Of a stretch of DNA of 46,570 nt, positions 16,385 to 24,222 are shown in pieces (positions within the stretch are counted from its first letter, which is position 1; each line of letters opens with the position of its first letter). The DNA lies in the IMG/VR virus record IMGVR_UViG_3300048918_000239, positions 1 to 46,570 of that record; one strand, given 5' to 3'. Made by a program: the position numbers and the translations under genes. The stretch comes from a virus. The notes beneath the pieces were generated by a model. That model ran no database searches and was not told the origin of the DNA. It saw only the letters and a program-made list of their open reading frames with translations.

Positions 16385-16741
16385 ATGATGAAACGCCTCG
16401 CCGCCGCCAGCCTGTTTCTCGCGCTGTCCTGCCTTGGGGCTTTTGCCTCAACCTGCAATGTCACCGAATTTCTGCTTTACGCGCCCGGCGGCGTGCAGGT
16501 CGCCGATCTCGACTCGCTCGTCACCGACCAATCCCCGATCACGACATCTGGCACCACCGCACAGTCCGCCGCCTTTAGCGGCGACACCAAGATGATCCAG
16601 ATTTCGTGCGATACGCAATCGGCAATGGCCTACGGGAGCAACCCGACCGCGACCACCAGCAACATGACGATCCCGGCCGGCAGCTTCATCTATTTCAAGG
16701 TCACAGGCGGCAAGAAAGTCGCCTTCATCCTGCGGCCGTAA
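16385..16741 (+). CDS. Small exported-type beta protein of unknown role
   Basis: A 118-residue protein from ATG 16385 (a second ATG follows at once). The frame is open further upstream, but that part overlaps the leader element. It begins with a signal peptide (MMKRLAAASLFLALS, core to about residue 20, then AFA before STC). The mature part is about 95 residues, Thr, Ser and Gly rich, with two cysteines and strand-like spacing ending in YFKVTGGKKVAFILRP, resembling a small beta-sandwich. It heads the module containing the SGNH esterase. It could be a decoration, tail-tip or fibre-accessory protein; no family recognised. Confidence 0.65.
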   Translation: MMKRLAAASLFLALSCLGAFASTCNVTEFLLYAPGGVQVADLDSLVTDQSPITTSGTTAQSAAFSGDTKMIQISCDTQSAMAYGSNPTATTSNMTIPAGSFIYFKVTGGKKVAFILRP

Positions 16742-16744
16742 GTC

Positions 16745-18088
16745 ATGAACCGTCGCGAACTTCTTGCAGGCGCGGCGATGCTGGCCGGAGCCGGTCAAGC
16801 AAATGCATTCGGCATCGGCAAGCTTGGCGCGCGCGGCGGCATGGGCTCTCTCGGTAACCTTGGGGGAGCGAGTAGCCCCCCGCTGGCATACCCGCAAAAC
16901 TACGCTGAAATCGGCGATAGCATTCCGTGGGCGCAGTCCGGCGTGGCAAACAATTCGATTTGCCAGATTGGTCAATGGATCAATGGGTTCAGCGCGGGCC
17001 GAATCAAACTCGTCCAGGGGTTTAATCAGGGCGTAGGAGGCCAGACTTCGACAACCATCGCGGCGCGATATACGTCGTCATTGACATCGCTGAACGCCAA
17101 AATAGTTCTTGCGAATGGCGGCATTAATGACCTCGGCGCCGATGTGGCGGCCACTACCATTCTTACCGCCTGGGACAGCATGATTTCTCAGGCTGCGGCG
17201 CTCGGACACTATCTCATAGTGCTGCCGCCGATGCCAACGCTTCAACTTACTGGACCGCAAGAAACGCAACGTCAGCTTGTTGTTGCCGGCCTGAATGCGC
17301 GGGCTTCCTCAACCGTTCGGGTGATCGACATCACCGGGTATAATTACACTACGATGGATTATGCCCAGCAGGTCGGCGGAAATCGTATCCATCCGAATAT
17401 TGTTGGAGCGCAGTGGTTAGGAGCGAAGGGCGCGGCGATCGTTGCGACAATCGTCAAGCCGGCGACGGGCCTGGGTACAGGGTTACTTGCTGCGACCGAT
17501 CCGCTCAATAAAGCCACCAACGGCTATATGTCGGGCACTGGCGGCGCGCTGGCGGGCATCGCGACGGGTTCGCTTGCGGACAGTTGGACGGCTGCTGCGA
17601 CGACGCAGGGCAACGTCACGATGGCCTTGAGCAAGGTAGCGAGGGCGGCGGGAGGTAGTTGGCAGCAGGTACAGATCGGCGGCACATTTATCCCTTCGAC
17701 CAATAGCGTGAGCCTTCAACTGAACGGCAATACGCTCACCGGATTTGCAGCCAATGATATGGTTGTGATGATGATGGACATGCAGGTGGACGCGGGGGCC
17801 GTGAACGTGGACGGCATCAGCGTTAGCGGCCTGCTTTTCGAGACTGGATTTGCGAGCAATTTCTTCACGCAGGTCTACTACGTCAACACTACGGAGCACC
17901 AGGGCGGCTATGGCACGCCCGTCTCGAATTATATTGTGCAGTCCGAGCCGTTCAATCTTGCGGCCGGAAAAGTCCCCGGCACCTTGAACATTTTTGTTAC
18001 TCCGAACCTGAATCAAGACGCCGGCTCAGGTGCCGCCTGCGCAATCACCTTCCGATTAGGTAGCGTAGGGATCAAGAAATATACATGA
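16745..18088 (+). CDS. SGNH/GDSL-type esterase with twin-arginine-like leader
   Basis: A 447-residue protein. Residues 1-21 form a leader with MNRRELLAGAAMLAGAG and an AxA-type end (QANA), resembling a twin-arginine signal. The SGNH blocks follow in order: GDS with Ser59, a block II glycine in GVGGQ near 97, GGIND with Asn128, and IHPN with His216. The residue three before the His is Asn213 rather than the usual Asp. Residues about 230-447 are a beta-rich domain with no charged clusters, probably for trimerisation or carbohydrate binding. Such esterases remove acetyl groups from surface polysaccharide during adsorption. Codon use looks more AT-rich than in the neighbouring ejection genes, suggesting acquisition. 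Confidence 0.8.
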   Translation: MNRRELLAGAAMLAGAGQANAFGIGKLGARGGMGSLGNLGGASSPPLAYPQNYAEIGDSIPWAQSGVANNSICQIGQWINGFSAGRIKLVQGFNQGVGGQTSTTIAARYTSSLTSLNAKIVLANGGINDLGADVAATTILTAWDSMISQAAALGHYLIVLPPMPTLQLTGPQETQRQLVVAGLNARASSTVRVIDITGYNYTTMDYAQQVGGNRIHPNIVGAQWLGAKGAAIVATIVKPATGLGTGLLAATDPLNKATNGYMSGTGGALAGIATGSLADSWTAAATTQGNVTMALSKVARAAGGSWQQVQIGGTFIPSTNSVSLQLNGNTLTGFAANDMVVMMMDMQVDAGAVNVDGISVSGLLFETGFASNFFTQVYYVNTTEHQGGYGTPVSNYIVQSEPFNLAAGKVPGTLNIFVTPNLNQDAGSGAACAITFRLGSVGIKKYT

Positions 18089-18213
18089 CCGGCCCCTCCC
18101 TCGGCATCTGTGGCATTGCATGCCTCGATCTGTGGGTTTTCACGCTCTGTTGGCTATTCGGCTAGTCCCGCGCTCTCTCAGGGGCAGCTTGAGGCTGCGG
18201 TGGCGAGCTTGAG
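18089..18213 (+). repeat. Intergenic stretch with imperfect direct repeat
   Basis: The stretch of about 125 bases after the esterase stop holds no gene I can support. It contains a small dyad (GGCAT/ATGCC near 18110-18123) and GCAGC..GCTGC (18185-18199). The unit AGCTTGAGGCTGCGGTG at 18186-18202 recurs as AGCTTGAGGGTGCGTTG at 18207-18223, so the second copy runs into the late 11-mer and the 11-mer may have arisen or been copied by local duplication. Confidence 0.5.
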
Positions 18214-18224
18214 GGTGCGTTGCG
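18214..18224 (+). promoter_or_regulatory. Late-module 11-mer GGTGCGTTGCG, copy 4
   Basis: Exact copy 41 bases before the tail-fibre ATG. It is followed by a hairpin (GGCAGG 18232-18237 with CCTGCC 18245-18250, 7-base loop) that ends 4 bases before the start codon and may limit ribosome access. Confidence 0.7.
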
Positions 18225-18254
18225 GTGCCCGGGCAGGCGTTCATCCTGCCGCCC

Positions 18255-20708
18255 ATGACCTTGATCCGCCGCCTGATCCTCGCATTCGTCCTGATGGCCG
18301 GGATTGCCCCGGCAATGGCCCAGGCTCCCGCGCCCGTACCGGCGCTTCCTGACACCGAGCGGCGAACCTCCTATTCGATCACCGGCACGACTTGCGCATG
18401 TAACGTCAACTTCGCGCTATATGGTGACGGCACCGATTACCAGAATTGGGTCGAGGTTTATCTGAACGGCACCCGCGTCAACTACAATGACGCGACGTTC
18501 GGATGGACGATCACGAGCCCGTCAGGGACGATCGGCAGCCTCGCGCTCCCGATCACCGACGCGAAGCTGACCTTCAATTCCGTGCAGACCGGCGTCGTTC
18601 AGATCGTTGGTGCCCGCCGTCCACGGCGCGTCTCGCAGTTCAGCGAAAATCAGGGCGTTCCGGCGCGCAACCTCAACCAAGTCCTGACCGACATCATCGC
18701 GCAGAACCGCGAGATTTGGGACAAGACGAGCGACATGACGGGGCGCGGGTTATTCTTCGCGCCCGGCAACACGACGGGTCCGATGCCTTCGCCGTCGTTG
18801 TGTGCGAGTGCGTTCCTGTCCTTCGACGCAACCGGTCTAAATCCGCAATGTCATGCGGGCGGCCCCGGGTCGGGAAATGTCGTTGGGCCAGCCACCTCGA
18901 TCATCGGCGACGTCGCGCTGTTCAGCAACACGACCGGCAGCGGGTTGCAAGATGGCGGCCCGATCCGCACCGGTATCACAACCCCCGTCACGCTCTACGT
19001 CAATCCATCCTCAACGACCGCCGCAAGCTGCAATGGATCATCCGGCGGCATCGGCAGCGATAGCAACGCCGGCACGTTGGCTGCGCCGTTCCTAACGCCG
19101 AACCATGCGATCAATGTTGCCCTGACAAACTACGACGTTCGCCAGTCACAGGTTACGATCCAGTATTGCGACAACAACGTCACGGGCGCGACCTATCCTG
19201 TCGCGCAGATGAACGCGAACATGGTCGGCGCTGTCAGCGACAACGGGGCGAGCGGCGCTCAACTGATTATTCAGGGCAATAGCTCTACCCCATCTAACGT
19301 GATTGTGCAGGGAGCAGCCGGCGCCAACGGCATCAGCCTGATCGGCGTCACGTCTCCGATCCTCGTTCGGAATATGCAGATCGGAGCAACGCTGATTGGC
19401 GGGGCCACGACTGGCCACGGTATCGGGGTCGATGCACACAGCATGTTGCTCTACTCGAATATCGTGTGGGGTTTCACCAGCACCAGCTATGCGCACGTCG
19501 CCGCGACATACGGCTCTTTCGTCGAACAAGAGGGTGTCGAGAAAATCATCGGCGGCGCCGCGCTGCATTGGTACGCGGATCGCGTCAGCCAGATACTGTT
19601 GACCGGCCAAACGATCACATGCACGGGCACTCCTGCGTTTGCGTCGTCGTTCGTCGCAATGTTCAATGGCTCGGTCTTTACGCTGAGCGGGTCGTCGTTC
19701 TCTGGCTGCAGCGGCGTCACCGGCACACGCTATCAGCAGGATTTTACGTCCTCCTTCGGATCGAGCTCAACCGATCCAAACTCGGTATTTCCCGGCAACG
19801 CCAACGGCAGCGTGGCGATTCCGTCGTTCTATTATTCCGGTATTGTCGTAGGCAATGGCGGTCCTCCGACCGGTGCATCCTCGCCGATGACGACAATGCC
19901 GGCATTGAACGGTGATTGCACGCTCGTGCTCTCGACAGGGGTGATCACCTGCATCAAGACGAATGGATCGGCGTTCGGCGCGCTTGCAACGGTGACGCCA
20001 GGAGCCGGCGTTGCGACGGCGCTTGCGATTGCGCCCAATACTGCGGGCGGCTTCATCACCTATCCGCAAGCCGCCCCCAACATTCAGGTGTTCACGTCTG
20101 GCACCAACGCGACCTACACCACGCCGACCAGCCCGTCCCCCGTCTATCTCGAAATCGAATTTGTAGGCGGTGGCGGCGGCGGTGCCGGATCAGGAACGTC
20201 ACCAGGGGCCGCTGGGGCTGGCGGGAACACCTGTTGGAATACGAGCGGAACGGCATGCTCGTCCCCGCTTTATCAGGGAACTGGCGGCGGCGCTGGTGCG
20301 ACTGGAACGTCTGCTGCCGGCGGGGGTGTTGCTGGATCATTGTCGTGCGCCGACAGTCAGACGGGCGGGACGGGCGGCGCAGCTACGGGTTCGACTTCGG
20401 CGCCTGGCGGGATGGGAGGGGTATCTCGCTATGGTGGCGCTGGCGCGTTTGGGCCGCCGGCAGGCAACGGGCTTGCGGCGATAGCCAATACTGGTTCGGG
20501 CGGTGGCGGCGCAGGTGACAACGCAACCGCGAACACCGGCGGTGGCGGCGGCGCCGGCGGATGGTGTTACGCGATTATCTCGTCACCGGCGGCGAGCTAC
20601 GTCTACACGGTCGGCGCCGCTGGCGCCGCTGGTACGAACGGGACCGGCGGTACGTCAGGCGGGGGCGGGGCTGCCGGAAAAATCCGCGTCATCGCGCATT
20701 TCGACTAG
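18255..20708 (+). CDS. Tail fibre with T7-type head and glycine-rich tip
   Basis: From ATG 18255 the product is 817 residues; a GTG at 18225 in frame lies too close to the leader element. Residues 1-22 look like a signal peptide (MTLIRRLILAFVLMAG, then AMA), unusual for a fibre. Residues about 35-150 match the T7 gp17 N-terminal tail-attachment domain: a Tyr-Ser-Ile-Thr-Gly strand, VYLNGTRV, and RNLNQVLTDIIAQNREIWDK. A long beta-helix-like shaft follows. Residues about 640-817 form a Gly-rich tip (GGGGGGAGSG, GGGGAGD, GGGGAGGW) like polyglycine-II adhesin sandwiches that bind receptors. Stop codons overlap those of the convergent oxygenase gene. Confidence 0.84.
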   Translation: MTLIRRLILAFVLMAGIAPAMAQAPAPVPALPDTERRTSYSITGTTCACNVNFALYGDGTDYQNWVEVYLNGTRVNYNDATFGWTITSPSGTIGSLALPITDAKLTFNSVQTGVVQIVGARRPRRVSQFSENQGVPARNLNQVLTDIIAQNREIWDKTSDMTGRGLFFAPGNTTGPMPSPSLCASAFLSFDATGLNPQCHAGGPGSGNVVGPATSIIGDVALFSNTTGSGLQDGGPIRTGITTPVTLYVNPSSTTAASCNGSSGGIGSDSNAGTLAAPFLTPNHAINVALTNYDVRQSQVTIQYCDNNVTGATYPVAQMNANMVGAVSDNGASGAQLIIQGNSSTPSNVIVQGAAGANGISLIGVTSPILVRNMQIGATLIGGATTGHGIGVDAHSMLLYSNIVWGFTSTSYAHVAATYGSFVEQEGVEKIIGGAALHWYADRVSQILLTGQTITCTGTPAFASSFVAMFNGSVFTLSGSSFSGCSGVTGTRYQQDFTSSFGSSSTDPNSVFPGNANGSVAIPSFYYSGIVVGNGGPPTGASSPMTTMPALNGDCTLVLSTGVITCIKTNGSAFGALATVTPGAGVATALAIAPNTAGGFITYPQAAPNIQVFTSGTNATYTTPTSPSPVYLEIEFVGGGGGGAGSGTSPGAAGAGGNTCWNTSGTACSSPLYQGTGGGAGATGTSAAGGGVAGSLSCADSQTGGTGGAATGSTSAPGGMGGVSRYGGAGAFGPPAGNGLAAIANTGSGGGGAGDNATANTGGGGGAGGWCYAIISSPAASYVYTVGAAGAAGTNGTGGTSGGGGAAGKIRVIAHFD

Positions 20709-21436
20709 AGCCACTTCCAGAACGAGGGTTTGATCGCAAACCGAAACTCGCTCGATATTCTTTCTATTTCGTTCGCTATTGGCTGTGTCCGGTGCAGCGT
20801 GAAGTGGCTGAAGATTAGAATGTCGCCTGGGTTCAAAACCGCCGTCGCGATCTCATAATTTTTCTCGACATCTTCATGGGCCGGATTGTCGTGCCTCTCA
20901 TAGTTGACGGGCCGGTTCTTCCAGTCCCGGTTGGACCCGACCGCGATCTGCAGAGATGATCGTTCTTCACCAACGGATTCCGACGGCACCCAGCAGTTAA
21001 AACAGTCACCCGATTCCATCGTCTGAACGGCGTGCGCGTCGCGGTGCCAGACAACGTAGGCAGAGGATTTCCGCCCCTGCCGACGAATCGCGCTTTTGCC
21101 TTCGACATAAGATACGCGGCCGAACAATGATCGGCCTAATCTGCCTAGATGACTCGCAAGGCCGTCGGGCAGGTTGAGACGATGGCGGAGCACGCCCTGC
21201 TGGATGAATTGATAATTAGAAAACATCCCAAGTTCCAGTTTGAAGGCGTCGTGGGCCTCTGGACTTTCGGACATCTCATCGAAGGCTCGGAAGGCCGCCA
21301 GCCATTGATCTCGTGCCGCGCCCAGGTCTTTGAGGTGGATTGCATCGCGGACGATCAACGCGCCCGCATGCTCATAAGCGGCGCGGGCTTTGGTGAGCCC
21401 TGAACAGGCGACTTCCGGGATGCTCATACCCGCCAT
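20705..21436 (-). CDS. Phytanoyl-CoA dioxygenase (PhyH)-like Fe(II)/2-oxoglutarate oxygenase
   Basis: A 243-residue protein read leftward between two rightward late genes. It has the cupin metal triad: His131-x-Asp133 in WHRDAH and a distal His215 in FTLHRTQP, with Arg227 twelve residues later as a candidate 2-oxoglutarate contact. LNPGDILIFSH before the distal His is typical of PhyH. The family hydroxylates small molecules, fatty acyl chains or amino acids using oxygen and 2-oxoglutarate; the substrate is not predictable. Start chosen at ATG 21436 (AGGT upstream); ATG 21427 is possible. The frame is open further upstream only as antisense to the endolysin. It looks like a moron gene, possibly expressed in the lysogen. 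Confidence 0.85.
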   Translation of the reverse strand: MAGMSIPEVACSGLTKARAAYEHAGALIVRDAIHLKDLGAARDQWLAAFRAFDEMSESPEAHDAFKLELGMFSNYQFIQQGVLRHRLNLPDGLASHLGRLGRSLFGRVSYVEGKSAIRRQGRKSSAYVVWHRDAHAVQTMESGDCFNCWVPSESVGEERSSLQIAVGSNRDWKNRPVNYERHDNPAHEDVEKNYEIATAVLNPGDILIFSHFTLHRTQPIANEIERISSEFRFAIKPSFWKWL

Positions 21437-21501
21437 TAGCACCGCTACCTGACCGCGAACAGGTCCGAACCTTCCGTTGCTGGGGATAGCGGGTAGTCGA
21501 G

Positions 21502-21512
21502 GGTGCGTTGCG
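21502..21512 (+). promoter_or_regulatory. Late-module 11-mer GGTGCGTTGCG, copy 5
   Basis: Exact copy in the divergent gap between the leftward oxygenase and the endolysin, 58 bases before the endolysin GTG. Here its own GTTGCG (21507-21512) can pair with CGCAAC (21520-21525) around a 7-base loop. Confidence 0.7.
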
Positions 21513-21526
21513 GCGTTGGCGCAACC

Positions 21527-21557
21527 GTCCATCGTGTGCCCGAAACGGGAGATGGAC
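21527..21557 (+). promoter_or_regulatory. Hairpin sequestering the endolysin ribosome site
   Basis: GTCCATC (21527-21533) pairs perfectly with GATGGAC (21551-21557). An inner CCCG (21539-21542) pairs with CGGG (21546-21549) around an AAA loop. The only good ribosome site for the endolysin (GGGAGA) lies in this fold and the GTG start follows 2 bases later, so translation of the lysis enzyme may be gated by RNA structure. Inference from base pairing only. Confidence 0.5.
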
Positions 21558-21559
21558 CG

Positions 21560-22138
21560 GTGGCGGACCTCGACAAACTTAAGGCTGCAAATCAGGCCCG
21601 ATGGACGGCCTGCCACATCCTGCCGGAATGGCTGCGGATCCTCGACACCGTCTCCCATAACCTGGTGAACCAGAAGGCCCGCTATCAGACCGTGGAGGCC
21701 AAAACCGGCGTCCCGTGGGCCGTGATCGCCGTCATCCACCAGCGCGAATCCTCGCAAAGCTGGAACGCCTCGCTGGCGCAGGGCGACCCGTGGAACCGAG
21801 TTTCCGTGCATGTCCCGAGGGGCAGGGGACCGTTCACGTCCTGGGAAGCTGCCGCCGAAGATGCGCTGGTCGTCTGCCCGCCGCACGCCGCGGCCTGGCA
21901 TGACTGGTCGATCGCCGGCGCCCTGACGCTGCTCGAGCAGTACAACGGTGTCGGCTACTTCCTGCACGGGATGCCGTCGCCCTACATCTGGTCGGCCACC
22001 GATCAATATCACCGTGGCAAGTACGTCGCTGACGGGCATTTCGACCCGAACGCCGTCGACCACCAGACCGGCTGCGCGGCGCTGCTTCAGCGCATGACGC
22101 TGATTGACCCGAGCATCAGCGGGGAATGGCACCCGTGA
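21560..22138 (+). CDS. Endolysin (lysozyme-like muramidase)
   Basis: A 192-residue protein from GTG 21560, chosen because GGGAGA sits 8 bases upstream; the frame extends further back through the leader with no ribosome site. It is a helical muramidase-like domain: VPWAVIAVIHQRESS with the catalytic-type Glu63, then SLAQGDPWNRVSVHVPRGRG and a Trp-Glu-rich helix. The same order (Arg-Glu-Ser-Ser, GDP, VPxGR) is known to me from phage and rhizobial lysozyme-like proteins. No signal peptide, so export to the wall depends on a holin. It opens the lysis cassette and its stop overlaps the next GTG. Confidence 0.8.
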   Translation: MADLDKLKAANQARWTACHILPEWLRILDTVSHNLVNQKARYQTVEAKTGVPWAVIAVIHQRESSQSWNASLAQGDPWNRVSVHVPRGRGPFTSWEAAAEDALVVCPPHAAAWHDWSIAGALTLLEQYNGVGYFLHGMPSPYIWSATDQYHRGKYVADGHFDPNAVDHQTGCAALLQRMTLIDPSISGEWHP

Positions 22139-22638
22139 TCCGCATCCGCTTCGTTACGGAAGATGACCGGCTGTCCGCACTGATCCGCACCCAGGCGGGG
22201 ATTTCGATGCCGTTCACGCCTTCCCATGCGGAGGCGCTTTCGCAGGACGGCAAGTTTTACATCGGGCAGCATTTTGATGGCGGCATGCTGGCTCGCCCCG
22301 TCGGCTACAACGACGCCCGGCTGATGACGCTGCCGGACGGCACCAAATCGTCGCGCATCGTGGAACTGCCTTGCTCGCCCGAGCAGGAGGCTTCGTTCTA
22401 CGGCTACGTCACATCCAAGATCGGGATGCCCTACGACTGGAAATCCATCCTCAGTTTCGCGGCCCCGGACATCAACCTGCACACGCCAGGCACGCTGATC
22501 TGTTCGGCGATCATGGTGGCGGCTTTGAGGGCTGCCCCGGCGCCGTTCTTCCAATGGCCGCTGACCGTGCCGTTCCATCACATCTCGCCTCGGGACCTGT
22601 TCCTGATGCTCTCAAGCCACGTCGAAATTCCACACTGA
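22135..22638 (+). CDS. Permuted papain-like (NlpC/P60, YiiX-type) protein
   Basis: A 167-residue protein. GTG 22135 overlaps the endolysin stop (GTGA) with GGGGA nine bases before; ATG 22126 is an alternative with no spacing for a ribosome site. His31 in FTPSHAEAL near the N-terminus and Cys123 in TLICSAIMVA toward the C-terminus, with GMPYDWKSIL between, give the permuted His-then-Cys order of YiiX-like NlpC/P60 hydrolases. The family cleaves peptide or acyl bonds, sometimes in peptidoglycan. Within a lysis cassette an amidase or peptidase helping the endolysin is plausible, but the substrate is unknown. Confidence 0.62.
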   Translation: MIRIRFVTEDDRLSALIRTQAGISMPFTPSHAEALSQDGKFYIGQHFDGGMLARPVGYNDARLMTLPDGTKSSRIVELPCSPEQEASFYGYVTSKIGMPYDWKSILSFAAPDINLHTPGTLICSAIMVAALRAAPAPFFQWPLTVPFHHISPRDLFLMLSSHVEIPH

Positions 22639-22648
22639 GGACAAGACC

Positions 22649-23425
22649 ATGAACCAGACCCTTTTCCTGTCTCAGCTTCGCGTCATCATCCTGGTCGGCA
22701 TCGCGTATGCGGCCGGCAAAGGCTGGCTTTCCCCTGCGGACAGCACTGCGCTTACGTCTGTTCTCGCGCCACTTGGCGTCATCATCGGGCCGTGGCTCTG
22801 GTCGATCTACAGCAACTTCAATTCGAAGCTGGTTCCAAAGGATAGCGTCGTGATCGAGCCGCACACGCCGTCAGACGCGGCCGCGCCCGTCGGGGCAAAT
22901 GTCGCAGGCAAGGTGATCGCTGTTCTGCTTGTCGCCTTCGCGCTATCGTTTCTTGTGGCAATTCCTTCGGCGATGGCTCAGGCGCCGAAGCCTCGGCCGC
23001 AGATCAACTTCCCGATCGACCCGCTGGGACTGAACAAGCCCGGCGCGCAGACCGGCGATATCGGCTACGACCTTTTGAAAGCCCTCGACGCAAAGCTGCT
23101 GCCCGATCTGCAATATGCATTGCTACTCGCCAAGGCCACCAGCTCGAACGTCACTGCCGGTTGCTATCAGGCCTGGATCGACATGATCACGGTCCAGCAG
23201 ACCGCGGTGAAGGATTCGACAGGCGCCGAGATTGCCACACCCGATCCGCATCTGGTCACAGACTTTGAACGCATGGTCGAACTCCGCAACGCGCTACAGC
23301 CGGATTCGAAGTTCATGGTCGCGTGTTCGCCCGTCGCCAACATGGTGAAGCAGGACGTCATCAAGTTCATGGGCATCATTATATCCGGCGGCGCCGGCCT
23401 CGCAACGATGGTTCCGGGTCTCTGA
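22649..23425 (+). CDS. Holin-like membrane protein with long C-terminal domain
   Basis: A 258-residue protein with hydrophobic segments at about 8-25, 38-55 and 90-112, and a hydrophobic end (FMGIIISGGAGLATMVPGL). The first 70 residues (LVGIAYAAGKGWLSP, then a PLGVIIGPWLWSIYS segment) resemble small phage holins of the Pam3-gp28 type. The third segment ends in PSAMAQ, like a signal cleavage site, and is followed by about 140 residues that would lie in the periplasm. It may be a fusion of a holin with an exported domain. The position after the endolysin supports a lysis role. Confidence 0.62.
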   Translation: MNQTLFLSQLRVIILVGIAYAAGKGWLSPADSTALTSVLAPLGVIIGPWLWSIYSNFNSKLVPKDSVVIEPHTPSDAAAPVGANVAGKVIAVLLVAFALSFLVAIPSAMAQAPKPRPQINFPIDPLGLNKPGAQTGDIGYDLLKALDAKLLPDLQYALLLAKATSSNVTAGCYQAWIDMITVQQTAVKDSTGAEIATPDPHLVTDFERMVELRNALQPDSKFMVACSPVANMVKQDVIKFMGIIISGGAGLATMVPGL

Positions 23426-23433
23426 TTGCGGCG

Positions 23434-23799
23434 ATGACCGAACGCCCCGTCCACGACGTGTCTTATGAACTCGGCGGCATCAAGACGGCGCTCGAAACCA
23501 TCACGCGTACGCTATCCGAAAACCGGCTGGCAGACGCCACCTACCGGACTGGCATTCGTGAGGAAATGGGAAAGCAGCGCGACGCTATCAATGAGGTCGG
23601 CAACGATCTGGTGATAGCGAAAAACGACATCGCCGACATGAAGCCGAAAGTCGAAAGCCTCAATCAGCGGGCGCTCATGTCTAAGGGGGCGGCCAATCTA
23701 GCCATCTTGATCGGGAAAGTCGGTCACGTCATCACCGCAGGCATCGGCGGGATCATCGCCTTGCTGGTCGAGCGCTGGCTTCGCGGCTCGCCTCACTAA
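23434..23799 (+). CDS. Small coiled-coil protein with C-terminal membrane anchor
   Basis: A 121-residue protein from ATG 23434; the frame continues upstream only inside the previous gene. Residues 8-85 are helical and coiled-coil-like (ELGGIKTALETITRTLSENR, then EEMGKQRDAINEVGNDL). A single membrane segment lies near the C-terminus (VITAGIGGIIALLVERWL). I recall similar proteins from rhizobial phages under DUF1515-like names, function unknown. Between holin-like and RlpA-like genes it may be a second holin component, an antiholin or a spanin-like part, but nothing in the sequence decides. Confidence 0.65.
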   Translation: MTERPVHDVSYELGGIKTALETITRTLSENRLADATYRTGIREEMGKQRDAINEVGNDLVIAKNDIADMKPKVESLNQRALMSKGAANLAILIGKVGHVITAGIGGIIALLVERWLRGSPH

Positions 23800-23808
23800 G
23801 GAAATACC

Positions 23809-24216
23809 ATGACCATCCGCGGCTTCATCGTTTTCGCGCTCGCCATACTTGCGCTGTTCACCGTCGCATCTCACGCCCGCGCGCAGGACAACAACCCGTT
23901 CTCGGGCGCGCGATCAATCACGGTCGACATGCACCGGGTCGAGACGTGCACCGCCAGCCAGTACGGCACGGGCGACGGCTACGGCGGCAAGCGCACGGCA
24001 TCCGGCGAGATCATGCGACCGTCAGCGCTCACAGCGGCTCACAGGACGCGGCGGCTGGGATCAAGCGTCACGGTGACCAACGTCAGCAACGGGCGCGCGG
24101 TGAACGTCCGGATCAACGACAGGGGACCATTCGTGAAGGGTCGGTGCATCGACCTATCTCGGGCCGCGGCCAACGCTATCGGGATGGGCGGCCTGGCGCG
24201 GGTGACGGTCGAGTAG
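23809..24216 (+). CDS. RlpA-like double-psi beta-barrel protein, secreted
   Basis: A 135-residue protein with a signal peptide (MTIRGFIVFALAILALFTVA, cleavage after SHARA). The mature part matches the RlpA double-psi beta-barrel: CTASQYGTGDGYGGKRTASG, then LGSSVTVTNVSNGRAVNVR, INDRGPFVKGRCIDLSRAAA and a closing Ile-Gly-Met-Gly turn. RlpA enzymes are lytic transglycosylases acting on stripped glycan strands; the Asp of NDRGPF is the usual catalytic-type acid. It would act in the periplasm at lysis, giving the phage a wall enzyme independent of the holin. Last gene of the late unit. Confidence 0.85.
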   Translation: MTIRGFIVFALAILALFTVASHARAQDNNPFSGARSITVDMHRVETCTASQYGTGDGYGGKRTASGEIMRPSALTAAHRTRRLGSSVTVTNVSNGRAVNVRINDRGPFVKGRCIDLSRAAANAIGMGGLARVTVE

Positions 24217-24222
24217 ATCGTT

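Noticed and set aside
18255-20708. Diversity-generating retroelement expected from the BPP-1-like head genes
   Set aside because: No reverse transcriptase gene and no template/variable repeat pair near the fibre were found.
20820-20860. GGGTTCAAAACC resembling a tRNA T-arm
   Set aside because: Inside the oxygenase gene with no matching acceptor or anticodon arms.
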